Source: Salinicola endophyticus (GTDB lineage: Bacteria > Pseudomonadota > Gammaproteobacteria > Pseudomonadales > Halomonadaceae). Taken from it: a DNA stretch of 64,000 nt. The notes below the pieces were generated by a model that was given only the letters and a program-made list of their open reading frames with translations, did not search any database and was not told the origin of the DNA. The DNA lies in contig NZ_CP159578.1 in the NCBI RefSeq assembly GCF_040536835.1, positions 3,286,001 to 3,350,000 on the forward strand. Reading direction: 5' to 3'. The translations under genes and the position numbers were made by a program. Positions 9,231-18,423 of the stretch are shown here, in pieces (position 1 is the stretch's first letter; every line of letters begins with the position of its first letter).

Positions 9231-10695
9231 TTCCGTCATCATCACCGGCCTGACACTGGGCTATCTGCTACTGGTCCTGATCGTCGGGCTGCGCGCCAAC
9301 GCCGGCCAGAGCTCCTCCCTCGAGGGCTATGTCGCCGGCGGCCGCCACGTCGGGCTGCTGGTGCTGTTCTTCATCCTAGGCGCCGAGATCTTCTCCGCCT
9401 TCGCCTTTCTCGGTGCCCCGGGCTGGGCCTACGGCAAAGGCGTACCGGCCCTCTACATCATTGCCTACCTGACCCTCGCGGTGATCGTGTGGTGGCTCAT
9501 TGCGCCCTATATATCCCGCCTCGGGCGTCGTCACGGCTTCCTGACCCAGGCCGAATTTCTCGCCGCCTGCTACCCCACCCGCGGCAACCTGCTGGGGCTG
9601 TTCATCGGCATCATCAGCGTGCTGGCGATGATCCCCTACCTGACCATCCAGATCGCCGGCGCAGGGATGCTCTTCGAAGCCGCCACCTCGGGCATCGTGC
9701 CCTTCTGGCTGGGTAGCCTGCTGGCCTGCGGCGTGGTGGCCGCCTATGTCTACGCCAGCGGCCTGCAGGGCATCGGTTGGACCAACCTGCTCCAGGGCGT
9801 GATGATGGTCGTGATCGCCTGGTTCCTGGGCCTGGCGACGGCCGATCAGTTCTTCGGCGGCGTCGGCGAGATGTTCCGTCAGATCCAGCAAGAGGCGCCG
9901 GAGTATCTGACCATGCCGGGTGCCCAGGGCATGGGCTGGGGCGCCTTCTCCACCGCGATTCTGGTGAGCGCACTGGGCTGCGTGATGTGGCCGCATATCT
10001 TCATGAAGTTCTACAGCGCGCGCAGCGAGCGCACGCTCAAGCGGGTCTTCGTGCTCTACCCGCTCTACAGCTATCTGCTGATTCCGCTGTTGTTCGTCGG
10101 CTTCGCGGGGGTCGTGGTGCTAGCCGACCAGCCGCTCGACTCGCCCGACGAAGTGCTGCTGACGCTGGTGGTGAAGATGGCCGACTTCCCCGCCTGGCTG
10201 ATCGGCCTGGCGCTCTCCGGGGCGCTCGCCGCCGCGATGTCGACGGCGGCCAACCTGGCCCACACTTCGGCGACGATCCTGGTTCGCGATATCGGCCAGA
10301 ACCTGCCCATCGGCCGCAATCTCCCCGAGGCGCGCGTGCTGAAGCTGACCCGTGGCGGCGTGATCGTCATCTCGCTGGCAGCCTACCTGCTGGCGCTGGC
10401 CAATCCCGCCTCGCTGGTCTCGCTGCTGCTCGGGGCCTACGGCATCGTGGTGCAGCTCCTGCCCATGCTGCTGGGCGCGCTGTTCTGGCGTCGCGCCTCC
10501 CGCGCTGCAGCCTTCATCGGCTTGGGGGTCGGCGCCTTGGTCACGCTGTACTATCAGTTCCTCGGCGGCTCACCGTTCGGCTGGCATCCCGGCTTCTGCG
10601 GTCTGATGGTCAACGCGGCGCTGTTCATCGCGGTCAGTTTCGCCTCGAAGCGCCAGGAGACACGCTCACCGGCAGACGCCCTCACTTCAGGCTAG
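9223..10695 (+). CDS. Sodium:solute symporter (SSS family)
   Basis: A 490-residue, roughly 13-helix inner-membrane transporter of the SSS family (PF00474). The N-terminal FILGAEIFSAFAFLGAPGWAY and the helix-6 to helix-8 region with GLALSGALAAAMSTAANLAH carry the conserved Ser/Thr residues used for Na+ binding. It overlaps the DUF3311 gene by 8 bp. The substrate is not evident; proximity to the M20 hydrolase suggests an N-acyl amino acid, carboxylate or amino acid. Confidence 0.9.
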   Translation: MSDSVIITGLTLGYLLLVLIVGLRANAGQSSSLEGYVAGGRHVGLLVLFFILGAEIFSAFAFLGAPGWAYGKGVPALYIIAYLTLAVIVWWLIAPYISRLGRRHGFLTQAEFLAACYPTRGNLLGLFIGIISVLAMIPYLTIQIAGAGMLFEAATSGIVPFWLGSLLACGVVAAYVYASGLQGIGWTNLLQGVMMVVIAWFLGLATADQFFGGVGEMFRQIQQEAPEYLTMPGAQGMGWGAFSTAILVSALGCVMWPHIFMKFYSARSERTLKRVFVLYPLYSYLLIPLLFVGFAGVVVLADQPLDSPDEVLLTLVVKMADFPAWLIGLALSGALAAAMSTAANLAHTSATILVRDIGQNLPIGRNLPEARVLKLTRGGVIVISLAAYLLALANPASLVSLLLGAYGIVVQLLPMLLGALFWRRASRAAAFIGLGVGALVTLYYQFLGGSPFGWHPGFCGLMVNAALFIAVSFASKRQETRSPADALTSG

Positions 10696-10715
10696 GCCGC
10701 ACGCCCGTAAACCAC

Positions 10716-10743
10716 GCCGACCCGAGATCAACGACGGGTCGGC
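10716..10743 (+). terminator. Hairpin between the convergent symporter and LysR genes
   Basis: Perfect 9-bp arms GCCGACCCG (10716-10724) and CGGGTCGGC (10735-10743) with a 10-base loop, 20 bp after the symporter stop and 31 bp before the LysR stop. There is no U-tract on either side. Confidence 0.5.
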
Positions 10744-10774
10744 GTCGTGAGCGATCGCACCACCTAGCGGGTGG

Positions 10775-11728
10775 CTAACACTCGCCCCGCGTCTGCACCA
10801 GACATGCCTCGAGCTCTTCCAGAAAGCTCTCCAGTACCAGGTTGGGCGGGCGCCCCTTGCGGGTGATGGCATAGTAGCGGGTGGAATATTCGTAACGAGT
10901 GGCGTACTCGAAGGTGTCGGGGGCGAGGCGCCGCATGCGCCCCTGGTCGCGCCAGCGCTGAGCGTAGTGGGTGGGCAGGAAGCCGATGTAGCTGCCGGTG
11001 AGCACCAGAAAGGCGACCCCCTCGCGATCAGTGGCCGAGGCCATCGGCTTGAGCGCTTCGTGCACGCGCTTGATCTCGGGCGTCTGGGCGTAGGAGGGCA
11101 CCACCGCGTCGTGGCCGGCGATCTGGTCGACGCTCGGCGCCTGGCACGCGAACAGCGGGTGACGGTCGCTGCAGTAGAGCGCCGACTGCTCTTCGTACAG
11201 CGTCAGGTAGTCGAGCCCCGGCACGCGCTTGAGTTCCGGCACCACGCCCGCGTGCAGGCTGCCGCCGAGCACCGCCATCTCGATGTCGTTGGGCGGGGCC
11301 ATGCGGATATTGATGTGCACGTTATCGCCGCGCGCCTTGAGTGCGCGCAGCGCCTCGGTCACCTGCATGTCGGGCAGCGTGACCAGGTTGTCGGTGATAC
11401 CGATGTTGAGTTCGCCGGTCAGGCGCGAGTGCAGGCCGTTGACCCGCGTACGGAAGTCTTCCACCGCGGCCAGTAGCTGCACCGTGGCCTCGTACACGTC
11501 GTGACCTTCGCTGGTCAGCCGGAAGCCGCTGCGGCCGCGCTGGCACAGGCGCATCGACAGCCGCGTCTCCAGGTCGCTCATCGCCATGCTGATCGCCGCG
11601 CGGCTGATATTGAGCTCGACCTCCGCCGACGAGAAGCCGCCGCACTCCACCACCTTGCGAAAGATCCGCAGCAGGCGCAGGTCGACGTCGCCCAGTTGCC
11701 CCATCAGCGTGATTCTACGCTGGCTCAT
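10775..11728 (-). CDS. LysR-family regulator of the omega-amino-acid operon
   Basis: A 317-residue LysR protein (winged helix VDLRLLRIFRKVVECGGFSS and ISRAAISMAMSDLETRLSM). The effector domain is complete. It is divergent from mmsA with a 235-bp gap that contains a 22-bp inverted repeat, so it most likely controls the catabolic operon. A second ATG eight codons in (11704) is also possible as start. Confidence 0.87.
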   Translation of the reverse strand: MSQRRITLMGQLGDVDLRLLRIFRKVVECGGFSSAEVELNISRAAISMAMSDLETRLSMRLCQRGRSGFRLTSEGHDVYEATVQLLAAVEDFRTRVNGLHSRLTGELNIGITDNLVTLPDMQVTEALRALKARGDNVHINIRMAPPNDIEMAVLGGSLHAGVVPELKRVPGLDYLTLYEEQSALYCSDRHPLFACQAPSVDQIAGHDAVVPSYAQTPEIKRVHEALKPMASATDREGVAFLVLTGSYIGFLPTHYAQRWRDQGRMRRLAPDTFEYATRYEYSTRYYAITRKGRPPNLVLESFLEELEACLVQTRGEC

Positions 11729-11813
11729 GCCTCACTCCTCTCCTTTGTTCTTTTTCCCCAGCCCCTCATCCCGCCGCCGTTGCGTCGGTGCCTACGCGCC
11801 GAAGGTTAACCAA

Positions 11814-11835
11814 ATGCTTTAGTGACCTTAAGCAT
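11814..11835. promoter_or_regulatory. Probable LysR operator (inverted repeat)
   Basis: ATGCTTTA-N6-TTAAGCAT, with 7 of 8 arm positions pairing. It lies in the gap between the divergent LysR and mmsA genes, 86 bp from the regulator start. Size and position fit a LysR recognition site; binding itself is an inference. Confidence 0.55.
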
Positions 11836-11963
11836 ACCGGGATTGCTTGACGCTCTGCTCCTGCCGCAGGCTACTTCGCAGCACACTTTTTCGCCCCGTG
11901 CCTGCCACCGCATCCGCTGGCCGCACGCAGATCCATTGACTCACGCTCCGGAGACGCTGCCCC

Positions 11964-13463
11964 ATGTCTGCTCCTATCACGCATTTCATCGATGGCCAGC
12001 GCGTCGCGCTGAATTCGACCCGCACCAGCCCGGTGTTCAACCCCTCCACCGGCGCCCAGTCCGGGGAGGTGCTGCTGGCCTCTCGCGATGACGTCGAGTA
12101 CGCCATCAACGCCGCCAGCCGCGCCTTCGAAAGCTGGTCGACGCTCTCGCCGCTGAAGCGCTCGCGCATCCTGTTCAACTACAAGACGCTGCTGGAGCAG
12201 CACAGCGACGAGCTGGCGCGGCTGATCTCCCAGGAGCACGGCAAGGTGTTCTCGGACGCCAAGGGCGAACTGACCCGCGGCCTGGAAGTGGTCGAGTTCG
12301 CCTGCGGCATGCCGCATCTGCAGAAGGGCGAGCACTCGCTCAATGTCGGCCCCGGTATCGACTCCTTCTCGCTGATGCAGCCGCTCGGGGTGTGCGCCGG
12401 CATCACTCCGTTCAACTTCCCGGCCATGGTACCGCTGTGGATGTTCCCGATCGCCATCGCCGCGGGTAACACCTTCATACTCAAACCGTCGGAGAAGGAC
12501 CCTTCCTCGACCCTGCGCATCGCCGAGCTGTTCAGCGAAGCGGGGCTGCCCGACGGCGTGCTCAACGTGGTCAACGGCGACAAGGAGGCGGTCGACACCC
12601 TGCTCACCGACTCGCGTGTGCAGGCGGTCAGCTTCGTCGGCTCGACCCCGATCGCCGAGTATGTCTACGCCACCGCTTCCGCCCACGGCAAGCGCGTGCA
12701 GGCCCTCGGCGGGGCCAAGAACCATATGGTGGTCATGCCCGACGCCGATCTCGATCAGGCCGCGGACGCGCTGATGGGCGCCGCCTACGGCAGTGCCGGT
12801 GAGCGCTGCATGGCGATCTCGGTGGCGATGCCGGTGGGCGACGAGACCGCCGAGAAGCTGCGCGAGAAGCTGCTGTCACGCCTGGACGAGCTGCGCGTGG
12901 GCGAGAGCCTCACCGACGGCCCGGACCACGACATGGGCCCGCTGGTCTCCCGTGCGCATCTGGAAAAGGTCAGCGGCTATATCGAGCAGGGCGTACAGGA
13001 AGGCGCCGAGCTGGTGCGCGACGGCCGCCAGCTCCAGCACGACAGTGACGGCTTCTTCATCGGCGGCACCCTGTTCGACCACGTCAAGCCGGGCATGCGC
13101 ATCTACGACGAGGAGATCTTCGGCCCGGTGCTGGCGATCGCCCGTGCCGAGAGCTTCGATGCCGCGGTCAAGATGGTCAACGACCACGAGTTCGGCAACG
13201 GCACCGCCATCTTCACCCGTGACGGCGACAGCGCGCGGCAGTACTGCGAGCAGATCCAGGTCGGCATGGTCGGGGTCAACGTGCCGATCCCGGTGCCCAT
13301 GGCGTTCCACAGCTTCGGCGGCTGGAAGCGTTCGCTGTTCGGCGCGCTGCACGTGCACGGTGCCGACGGCGTGCGCTTCTACACGCGCATGAAAACGGTC
13401 ACCGCGCGCTGGCCCTCCGGTCTGCGGGAAGCGACCAATCAGTACACCATGCCAACGCTGTGA
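11964..13463 (+). CDS. mmsA: Methylmalonate-semialdehyde dehydrogenase (CoA-acylating)
   Basis: A 499-residue aldehyde dehydrogenase of the MmsA/IolA type. It oxidises methylmalonate or malonate semialdehyde with NAD+ and CoA to propionyl-CoA or acetyl-CoA plus CO2. The family-specific ITPFNFPAMVPLWMFP segment is present, the catalytic Cys282 lies in SAGERCMAIS, and YDEEIFGPVL is conserved. Length is normal. It is first in an operon with a class III aminotransferase, a carbon-nitrogen hydrolase and an APC permease. In that context malonate semialdehyde from beta-alanine, or methylmalonate semialdehyde from beta-aminoisobutyrate, is the expected substrate. Confidence 0.92.
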   Translation: MSAPITHFIDGQRVALNSTRTSPVFNPSTGAQSGEVLLASRDDVEYAINAASRAFESWSTLSPLKRSRILFNYKTLLEQHSDELARLISQEHGKVFSDAKGELTRGLEVVEFACGMPHLQKGEHSLNVGPGIDSFSLMQPLGVCAGITPFNFPAMVPLWMFPIAIAAGNTFILKPSEKDPSSTLRIAELFSEAGLPDGVLNVVNGDKEAVDTLLTDSRVQAVSFVGSTPIAEYVYATASAHGKRVQALGGAKNHMVVMPDADLDQAADALMGAAYGSAGERCMAISVAMPVGDETAEKLREKLLSRLDELRVGESLTDGPDHDMGPLVSRAHLEKVSGYIEQGVQEGAELVRDGRQLQHDSDGFFIGGTLFDHVKPGMRIYDEEIFGPVLAIARAESFDAAVKMVNDHEFGNGTAIFTRDGDSARQYCEQIQVGMVGVNVPIPVPMAFHSFGGWKRSLFGALHVHGADGVRFYTRMKTVTARWPSGLREATNQYTMPTL

Positions 13464-13504
13464 GCAGCGCTCCCCGGACACCATGTGACATGACAGGATT
13501 CCCC

Positions 13505-14809
13505 ATGCACTCGATCGACAATCAGCAGGTGAAGGCGCTCGACCGCGCCCATGTGTTCCACTCCTGGTCGGCTCAGGGCGCGCTCGATCCGCTGGTGATC
13601 AAGAGCGGCGCAGGCTGCCGGCTGTGGGACTACGACGGCCGCGAGTACCTCGACTTCTCCAGCCAGCTGGTCAACACCAATATCGGCCACCAGCACCCGC
13701 GGGTGATCGAGGCGATCAAGGCCCAGGCCGACGAGCTGACCACCATCGCCCCCGCCCACGCCAACTGGATGCGCGGGCGCGCCGCGGAGAAAATCCTCGA
13801 ACGCGCCCCGGCCGGCTTCGCCAAGGTGTTCTTCACCAACGCCGGCGCCGACGCCAACGAGAACGCCATCCGCATGGCGCGCGCGGTCACCGGCCGCGAC
13901 AAGATTCTTTCGGCCTACCGCTCCTACCATGGCGGCACCGGCTCGGCGATCGCCGCCACCGGTGATTTCCGCCGTGTGCCCAACGAGTACGCCCGTGGCC
14001 ACGTGCACTTCTTCAACCCCTGGCTCTATCGCAGCGAGTTCTGGGCCGGCAACGAAGAGGAGGAGTGCCAGCGCGCGCTGCACCACCTGCGCCGGGTGAT
14101 CGAGTGCGAGGGGCCAGCGAGCATCGCCGGGCTGCTGCTCGAGACCATCCCGGGCACCGCCGGCGTGCTGGTGCCGCCGCCGGGCTATCTGGCCGGCGTA
14201 CGCGCACTGGCCGACGAGTTCGGCCTGGTGCTGATCTTCGACGAGGTGATGGCCGGCTTCGGCCGCACCGGCGCCTGGCTGGCGCTGGACCACTTCGGCG
14301 TGGTGCCGGACCTGATCACCTTCGCCAAGGGGGTCAACTCGGGCTACGTGCCCGCCGGCGGGGTGATCGTCAACCAGCGTATCGCCCACCACTTCGACGA
14401 CGAGATGTTCTACGGCGGCCTGACCTACTCCGGCCATCCGTTGGCCATGGCGGCGATCTGCGCCACTCTGGAGACGATGCAGGAAGAGGGTATCGTCGAC
14501 AACGCCCGCCAGATCGGCGAGACGGTACTCAGCCCCGGCCTCGCCCGCCTGGCCCAGCGCCATGCTCACGTCGGCGAGGTGCGCGGCCTGGGCGTGTTCC
14601 ACGCCATCGAGCTGGTCGAGGATCGCGACAGCCGCACGCCGCTGGCGGCGGCCAAGGTCGGCAAGCTCAAGCAGGCGATGATGGAACGTGGCCTGCTGGC
14701 GTTCGTGGTTGCCAACCGCATCCACGTGGTGCCGCCGTGCATCGTCACCGCCGGTGAAGCCGAACAGGGGCTGGCGATCATCGACGAGGCGCTGGGTACA
14801 CTGGGCTGA
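13505..14809 (+). CDS. Class III omega-amino acid aminotransferase
   Basis: A 434-residue PLP enzyme. IFDEVMAGFGRTG is the PLP-ring stacking segment and Lys275 in TFAKGVNSGY is the Schiff-base lysine. The family includes beta-alanine:pyruvate and taurine:pyruvate aminotransferases. The start is set at the ATG at 13505, which has an AGGA box about 7 bases upstream; the frame is open back to 13460 and another ATG lies at 13490. It probably converts an omega-amino acid to the semialdehyde that MmsA then oxidises. Confidence 0.88.
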   Translation: MHSIDNQQVKALDRAHVFHSWSAQGALDPLVIKSGAGCRLWDYDGREYLDFSSQLVNTNIGHQHPRVIEAIKAQADELTTIAPAHANWMRGRAAEKILERAPAGFAKVFFTNAGADANENAIRMARAVTGRDKILSAYRSYHGGTGSAIAATGDFRRVPNEYARGHVHFFNPWLYRSEFWAGNEEEECQRALHHLRRVIECEGPASIAGLLLETIPGTAGVLVPPPGYLAGVRALADEFGLVLIFDEVMAGFGRTGAWLALDHFGVVPDLITFAKGVNSGYVPAGGVIVNQRIAHHFDDEMFYGGLTYSGHPLAMAAICATLETMQEEGIVDNARQIGETVLSPGLARLAQRHAHVGEVRGLGVFHAIELVEDRDSRTPLAAAKVGKLKQAMMERGLLAFVVANRIHVVPPCIVTAGEAEQGLAIIDEALGTLG

Positions 14810-14903
14810 GAGGACGCCGGGTCAGACATCGGCCAGTACCGGCGGGCGTGACAGAGACACCGACACGTCCGCCGCCCTTCGTCTCATGCTAAAGGAGTTC
14901 CTC

Positions 14904-15680
14904 ATGCAGATCGCCGCCTGGCAGGCGCTGAGCACGCACGGCGATATCGCCACCAATCTGGCGCGGCTGGACGAGAGCGCCCGTCGCGCCGCAGCGGAAG
15001 GCGCGGCGCTGTTGATCACCCCGGAGATGTTCCTGACCGGCTATGTCCTCGGCGACGACACCCGGGCGCTGGCGCAGGCGGCACCGCTGGAGCGCGCGCG
15101 AGAGATCGCCGCACGCCACGCCATCGGCCTGGTGGTGGGCGGGCCGGAGATCGAAGACGGCGCCTGCTACAACGCCGCGCATCTGATCGGCGACGACGGT
15201 CAGGTGCTCGCGCGCTACCACAAGGCGCACCTGTTCGGCGATGTCGACCGCGATCAGTTCACCGCCGGCGACCGCCCCACCTGCGTGGCGGACTATCACG
15301 GCGTGCGCATCGCCCTGATGATCTGTTACGACGTGGAGTTCCCGGAGAGCGTACGCGCCGCCGCGCGCCAGGGCGCCGAGCTGATCTGCGTGCCCACCGC
15401 CCAGATGCAGCCGTTCGCCCACGTCAACCGGCGGCTCATCCCCACCCGGGCCTGGGAGAGCCAGGTCTATCTGGCCTATACCAACCAGCATGGCCGCGAG
15501 GCAGCGTTCGACTACGTCGGCCACAGCCTGATCGTGGCACCGGACGGCGAGCCCCTCGCCGAGGCGCCCAGCGCCGGCGAGGCGCTGATCCACGCCGAGA
15601 TCGACCCGGCCGCGGTGGCCGCGGGCCGTGCTGCCAACCCCTATCTCGATGATCTGCGCCAGGAGCTTTTCATTAGCTAG
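14904..15680 (+). CDS. Carbon-nitrogen hydrolase (nitrilase superfamily)
   Basis: A 258-residue cytoplasmic amidase-type member of the nitrilase superfamily with the full Glu-Lys-Cys triad: Glu41 (ITPEMF), Lys107 (YHKAHLFG) and Cys141 (MICYDVEFPE). AAGGAG at 14892-14897 fixes the ATG at 14904; the frame continues upstream without meaning. In this operon it may release an omega-amino acid from an amide or carbamoyl precursor, as a beta-ureidopropionase would. It is shorter than eukaryotic beta-ureidopropionase, so the exact substrate is open. Confidence 0.86.
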   Translation: MQIAAWQALSTHGDIATNLARLDESARRAAAEGAALLITPEMFLTGYVLGDDTRALAQAAPLERAREIAARHAIGLVVGGPEIEDGACYNAAHLIGDDGQVLARYHKAHLFGDVDRDQFTAGDRPTCVADYHGVRIALMICYDVEFPESVRAAARQGAELICVPTAQMQPFAHVNRRLIPTRAWESQVYLAYTNQHGREAAFDYVGHSLIVAPDGEPLAEAPSAGEALIHAEIDPAAVAAGRAANPYLDDLRQELFIS

Positions 15681-15702
15681 ACAGCGTCATCGCGACAATC
15701 CG

Positions 15703-15743
15703 TATTTCCAACCCCCGCATTTCCAACCCCGAATTTCCAACCA
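15703..15743. repeat. Short tandem repeat before the permease gene
   Basis: Three near-identical units of 14-15 bp, each containing ATTTCCAACC (T-runs beginning at 15705, 15720 and 15734), between the hydrolase stop and the permease ribosome-binding site. Confidence 0.6.
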
Positions 15744-15765
15744 AAAACAACGAGGAAATCGTCCC

Positions 15766-17214
15766 ATGGACAATACCACCCCTGCGGATCCGACGCGCCT
15801 TCACGGCAGTCTGGGTACCGGCAGTATCGTCTTCATGGTCATCGCCGCCGCCGCGCCGCTCACCGTGATCGGCGGCAACGCCCCTATCGCTCTGGCCTCC
15901 GGTAACGGTGCCGGCGCGCCGGTGGGCTTTCTCATCGCCTCGCTGGTGATGCTGATCTTCTCGGTCGGTTTCGTGGCGATGACGCCCCACGTCAAGGAGG
16001 CCGGCGCCTTCTTCTCCTACGTCACCCTCGGGCTGGGTAAGCGCCTGGGCCTGGGCACCGCGTTCATGGCGTTGGTTGCCTACACCGCCATTCAGGCCGG
16101 CGTCTACGGCTACATGGGTTGGGCGGTCGGCGACTTCGTCCGCCACAGCGGCGGCCCCGCCATCCCCTGGTGGATCTACTCGCTGCTCACCGTCGCCATC
16201 GTCGCTTATCTCGGCTATCGCCATATCGAACTCAGCGCCAAGGTGCTGGGGGTGGCGCTGGTGCTGGAGATCGCCGTGGTGGTGATCATGAACCTGACCA
16301 TCTTCGCCGACGGCGGCGCCCACGGCATCGAGTTCTCCTCCTTCACGCCGAGTGCCGCGCTCACCAGCGGCCTCGGCGTGGCGGTGCTGTTCGCGCTCAC
16401 CGGCTTCATCGGCTTCGAGGCCACTGCGGTGTTTCGTGACGAAGCCCGCCAGCCGGCGCGCACCATCCCGCGGGCGACCTATCTCGCGGTGCTGATCATC
16501 GGCGTGTTCTATACCCTCTCGGTGTGGGCTCTGGTGGTCGCCAACGGCGCCGGAGAGGTCGCCGGCATCGCCCAGAAGACCCTGGATGGCGACGCCAACC
16601 TGCTGCTCGACACCGCCGAGCACTACACCGGCGGCGTGATGCGCGATCTGATGCAGGTGCTGCTGCTCACCAGCCTCTTCGCCTGCGTGCTGAGCTTTCA
16701 CAATGTGCTCGCCCGCTATCAGTTCACCCTGGCGCGTCAGGGCACGCTGCCGCGGCGGCTGGCGCGCATCCATCCGCGCCATCGCGCGCCCTCCCACGCC
16801 TCGCTGGTGCAGACACTCACCGCGCTGGCGCTGATGCTGCTGTGTCTGGCGCTGGGGCTGGACCCGCTGACGCAGGTCTTCGGCTATATGGCGGGTATCG
16901 CCACCGTGGGCATGATCGGTTTGATGCTACTGACCACCCTGGCTTCGCTGACGTTCTTCCGGCGCCACCCTGAACTCGCCGGGCAGCGGCGCTGGCAGAC
17001 GCGGATCGCGCCGAGTCTCGCCGCCGTGCTGCTGCTCGCCAGCCTGGCCTTGGTGCTCTCCAACTTCACCCTGGTGACCGGCGGCAGCATCGGGATCAGC
17101 GCTATGCTGGCACTGATTCCCCTGCTCTCGCTGTTGACGGGGGTGCTGTTCGGCCGTGCGCGTGCGATGGCCGGTGACGCGCCGCTCTCGCCACCCAGCG
17201 CCGGGGCTTATTGA
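15766..17214 (+). CDS. APC-family amino acid permease
   Basis: A 482-residue, 12-helix inner-membrane permease. The N-terminal GSIVFMVIAAAAPLTVIGGN and the FIGFEATAVFRDEARQPARTIPRA segment are typical of APC-superfamily amino acid/amine transporters. CGAGGA at 15751-15756 supports the ATG at 15766. It ends the operon that begins with mmsA and probably imports the amino acid or amine degraded by that pathway. A 12-bp perfect inverted repeat follows. Confidence 0.87.
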   Translation: MDNTTPADPTRLHGSLGTGSIVFMVIAAAAPLTVIGGNAPIALASGNGAGAPVGFLIASLVMLIFSVGFVAMTPHVKEAGAFFSYVTLGLGKRLGLGTAFMALVAYTAIQAGVYGYMGWAVGDFVRHSGGPAIPWWIYSLLTVAIVAYLGYRHIELSAKVLGVALVLEIAVVVIMNLTIFADGGAHGIEFSSFTPSAALTSGLGVAVLFALTGFIGFEATAVFRDEARQPARTIPRATYLAVLIIGVFYTLSVWALVVANGAGEVAGIAQKTLDGDANLLLDTAEHYTGGVMRDLMQVLLLTSLFACVLSFHNVLARYQFTLARQGTLPRRLARIHPRHRAPSHASLVQTLTALALMLLCLALGLDPLTQVFGYMAGIATVGMIGLMLLTTLASLTFFRRHPELAGQRRWQTRIAPSLAAVLLLASLALVLSNFTLVTGGSIGISAMLALIPLLSLLTGVLFGRARAMAGDAPLSPPSAGAY

Positions 17215-17255
17215 GCGGCGGATCGTCTTCGGATCGCCTCGACCCAAGGCACGGA

Positions 17256-17292
17256 CTCTCGCTCAGGTGGTCTCACCGACCCTGAGCGAGAG
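17256..17292 (+). terminator. Hairpin after the permease gene
   Basis: Perfect 12-bp arms CTCTCGCTCAGG (17256-17267) and its complement (17281-17292) with a 13-base loop, in the gap between the convergent permease and methyltransferase genes. No clear U-tract follows. Confidence 0.55.
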
Positions 17293-17384
17293 TGCGAGCT
17301 TCTCGCGCTGGCGGTAGAGGATGGGCAGGTGTCAGGCGGCACGCCTGGTCTGGACGACGGTCGATAGCGAGTTCCCATCGGCGG

Positions 17385-18053
17385 TCAAGTTGGCCCCTGC
17401 GAACGCGGCAGCAACCGCCAGGCGACTTCGACGAAACGCGACACGCCCGCATCGCGGAAGCTGAGCGCGGCGTCGAGCACGTCCTTGCGCGACAGCTCCT
17501 CGATCTCGTGGGTGTCAGCGTAGTGGCGGGCGACCTCCGCCGGGAGTACTGGAAACGGCGGGCCCTCCTTCTCCGCCGGGTCGTACTCGAAGGTGATCAG
17601 CAGCTGCGGCGCGGCACCGCTCAACTCGACGAGCTGTCGGGCGTAGGCGTCGCGCATCGTCGGTGGTAGCGCCACCAGGGCGGCGCGGTCGTAGACCAGA
17701 TCGACCGCACCCAGCGCCGCTGGGGTCAGCGCGAAGATATCGCCCTGGAATACACTCAGCGCGCCGTGCTGCCAACGCTGGCCGCCCTCCCACTCGCTCA
17801 TCGTCGGCTCGACCCCGAGCTCGGCGAACAGCTGCGCCACCGCCAGTTCGCTCAGCTCGGCGCCGACCACAGCATACCCCTCGCTCAGCAGCCAGCCGAT
17901 ATCCAGGGTCTTGCCGCACAGCGGCAGGAACACCCGTGTCCCCGGGGCGAGCGCATAGCGCGCGAGATGCCGCTTGAGAATGGGATGGACGAAGCTCAGA
18001 TGAAAGCCGAGCTGTGACTGCTCCCAGCGCTGTTGCCAGAATCGATGTTCCAT
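17385..18053 (-). CDS. tpm: Thiopurine S-methyltransferase
   Basis: A 222-residue SAM-dependent methyltransferase of the TPMT family. The FWQQRWEQSQLGFH start, RVFLPLCGKTLDIGWL with VVGAELSELAV (SAM site) and VYDRAALVALPPTMR are family hallmarks. Bacterial members methylate thiopurines and also selenium or tellurium oxyanions. The ATG at 18053 has a GGGGGAGA box just upstream, so it is preferred over an extended start at 18086. It stands alone between two transporter loci. Confidence 0.9.
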   Translation of the reverse strand: MEHRFWQQRWEQSQLGFHLSFVHPILKRHLARYALAPGTRVFLPLCGKTLDIGWLLSEGYAVVGAELSELAVAQLFAELGVEPTMSEWEGGQRWQHGALSVFQGDIFALTPAALGAVDLVYDRAALVALPPTMRDAYARQLVELSGAAPQLLITFEYDPAEKEGPPFPVLPAEVARHYADTHEIEELSRKDVLDAALSFRDAGVSRFVEVAWRLLPRSQGPT

Positions 18054-18423
18054 CGGTTCTCCCCCACTTGCTGAGTGATCAGCCACCAGGCTGCCACTGT
18101 GCCGGTACCTGTCGCCAGCTTACCCCAGTCCAGCCCGGGATCGAGCAGTTAGACCTTGGTGGTATTCGAGCAACCTGCCATTCCTTCAAGAGCGTCGCGT
18201 CTGCGCTGCTCCACGTATCGCGTGACTCGCCGGTTTTTCGAGCAGGGATCGCTTGTTAGGAGATACCTCGGCGGGGCTGGCGCAAGCCGCACTGATACGA
18301 CAGCGCCTTATTATCGATATTCGATAACTTTTAACACTTGCCGATAACTTAACGCTTGGATAGGCTCGAACAGGCAGGTGAATCGCTGAGTCGACATAAC
18401 AACCCCACAAGACAGGTAGCCTC
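18054..18423. other. Intergenic region upstream of the ABC importer operon
   Basis: This 370-bp stretch has no credible gene. Its right half is AT-rich and holds a palindrome (18311-18327) and a nearby repeat of CGATAACTT (18322 and 18342). It likely contains the promoter and operator of the ABC operon. Confidence 0.5.
18311..18327. promoter_or_regulatory. Palindromic operator candidate
   Basis: TTATCGA-TAT-TCGATAA is a perfect palindrome about 97 bp upstream of the substrate-binding protein gene. The right half recurs as CCGATAACTT a further 13 bp downstream. The IclR protein encoded at the end of the operon is the obvious candidate ligand, by inference. Confidence 0.5.
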
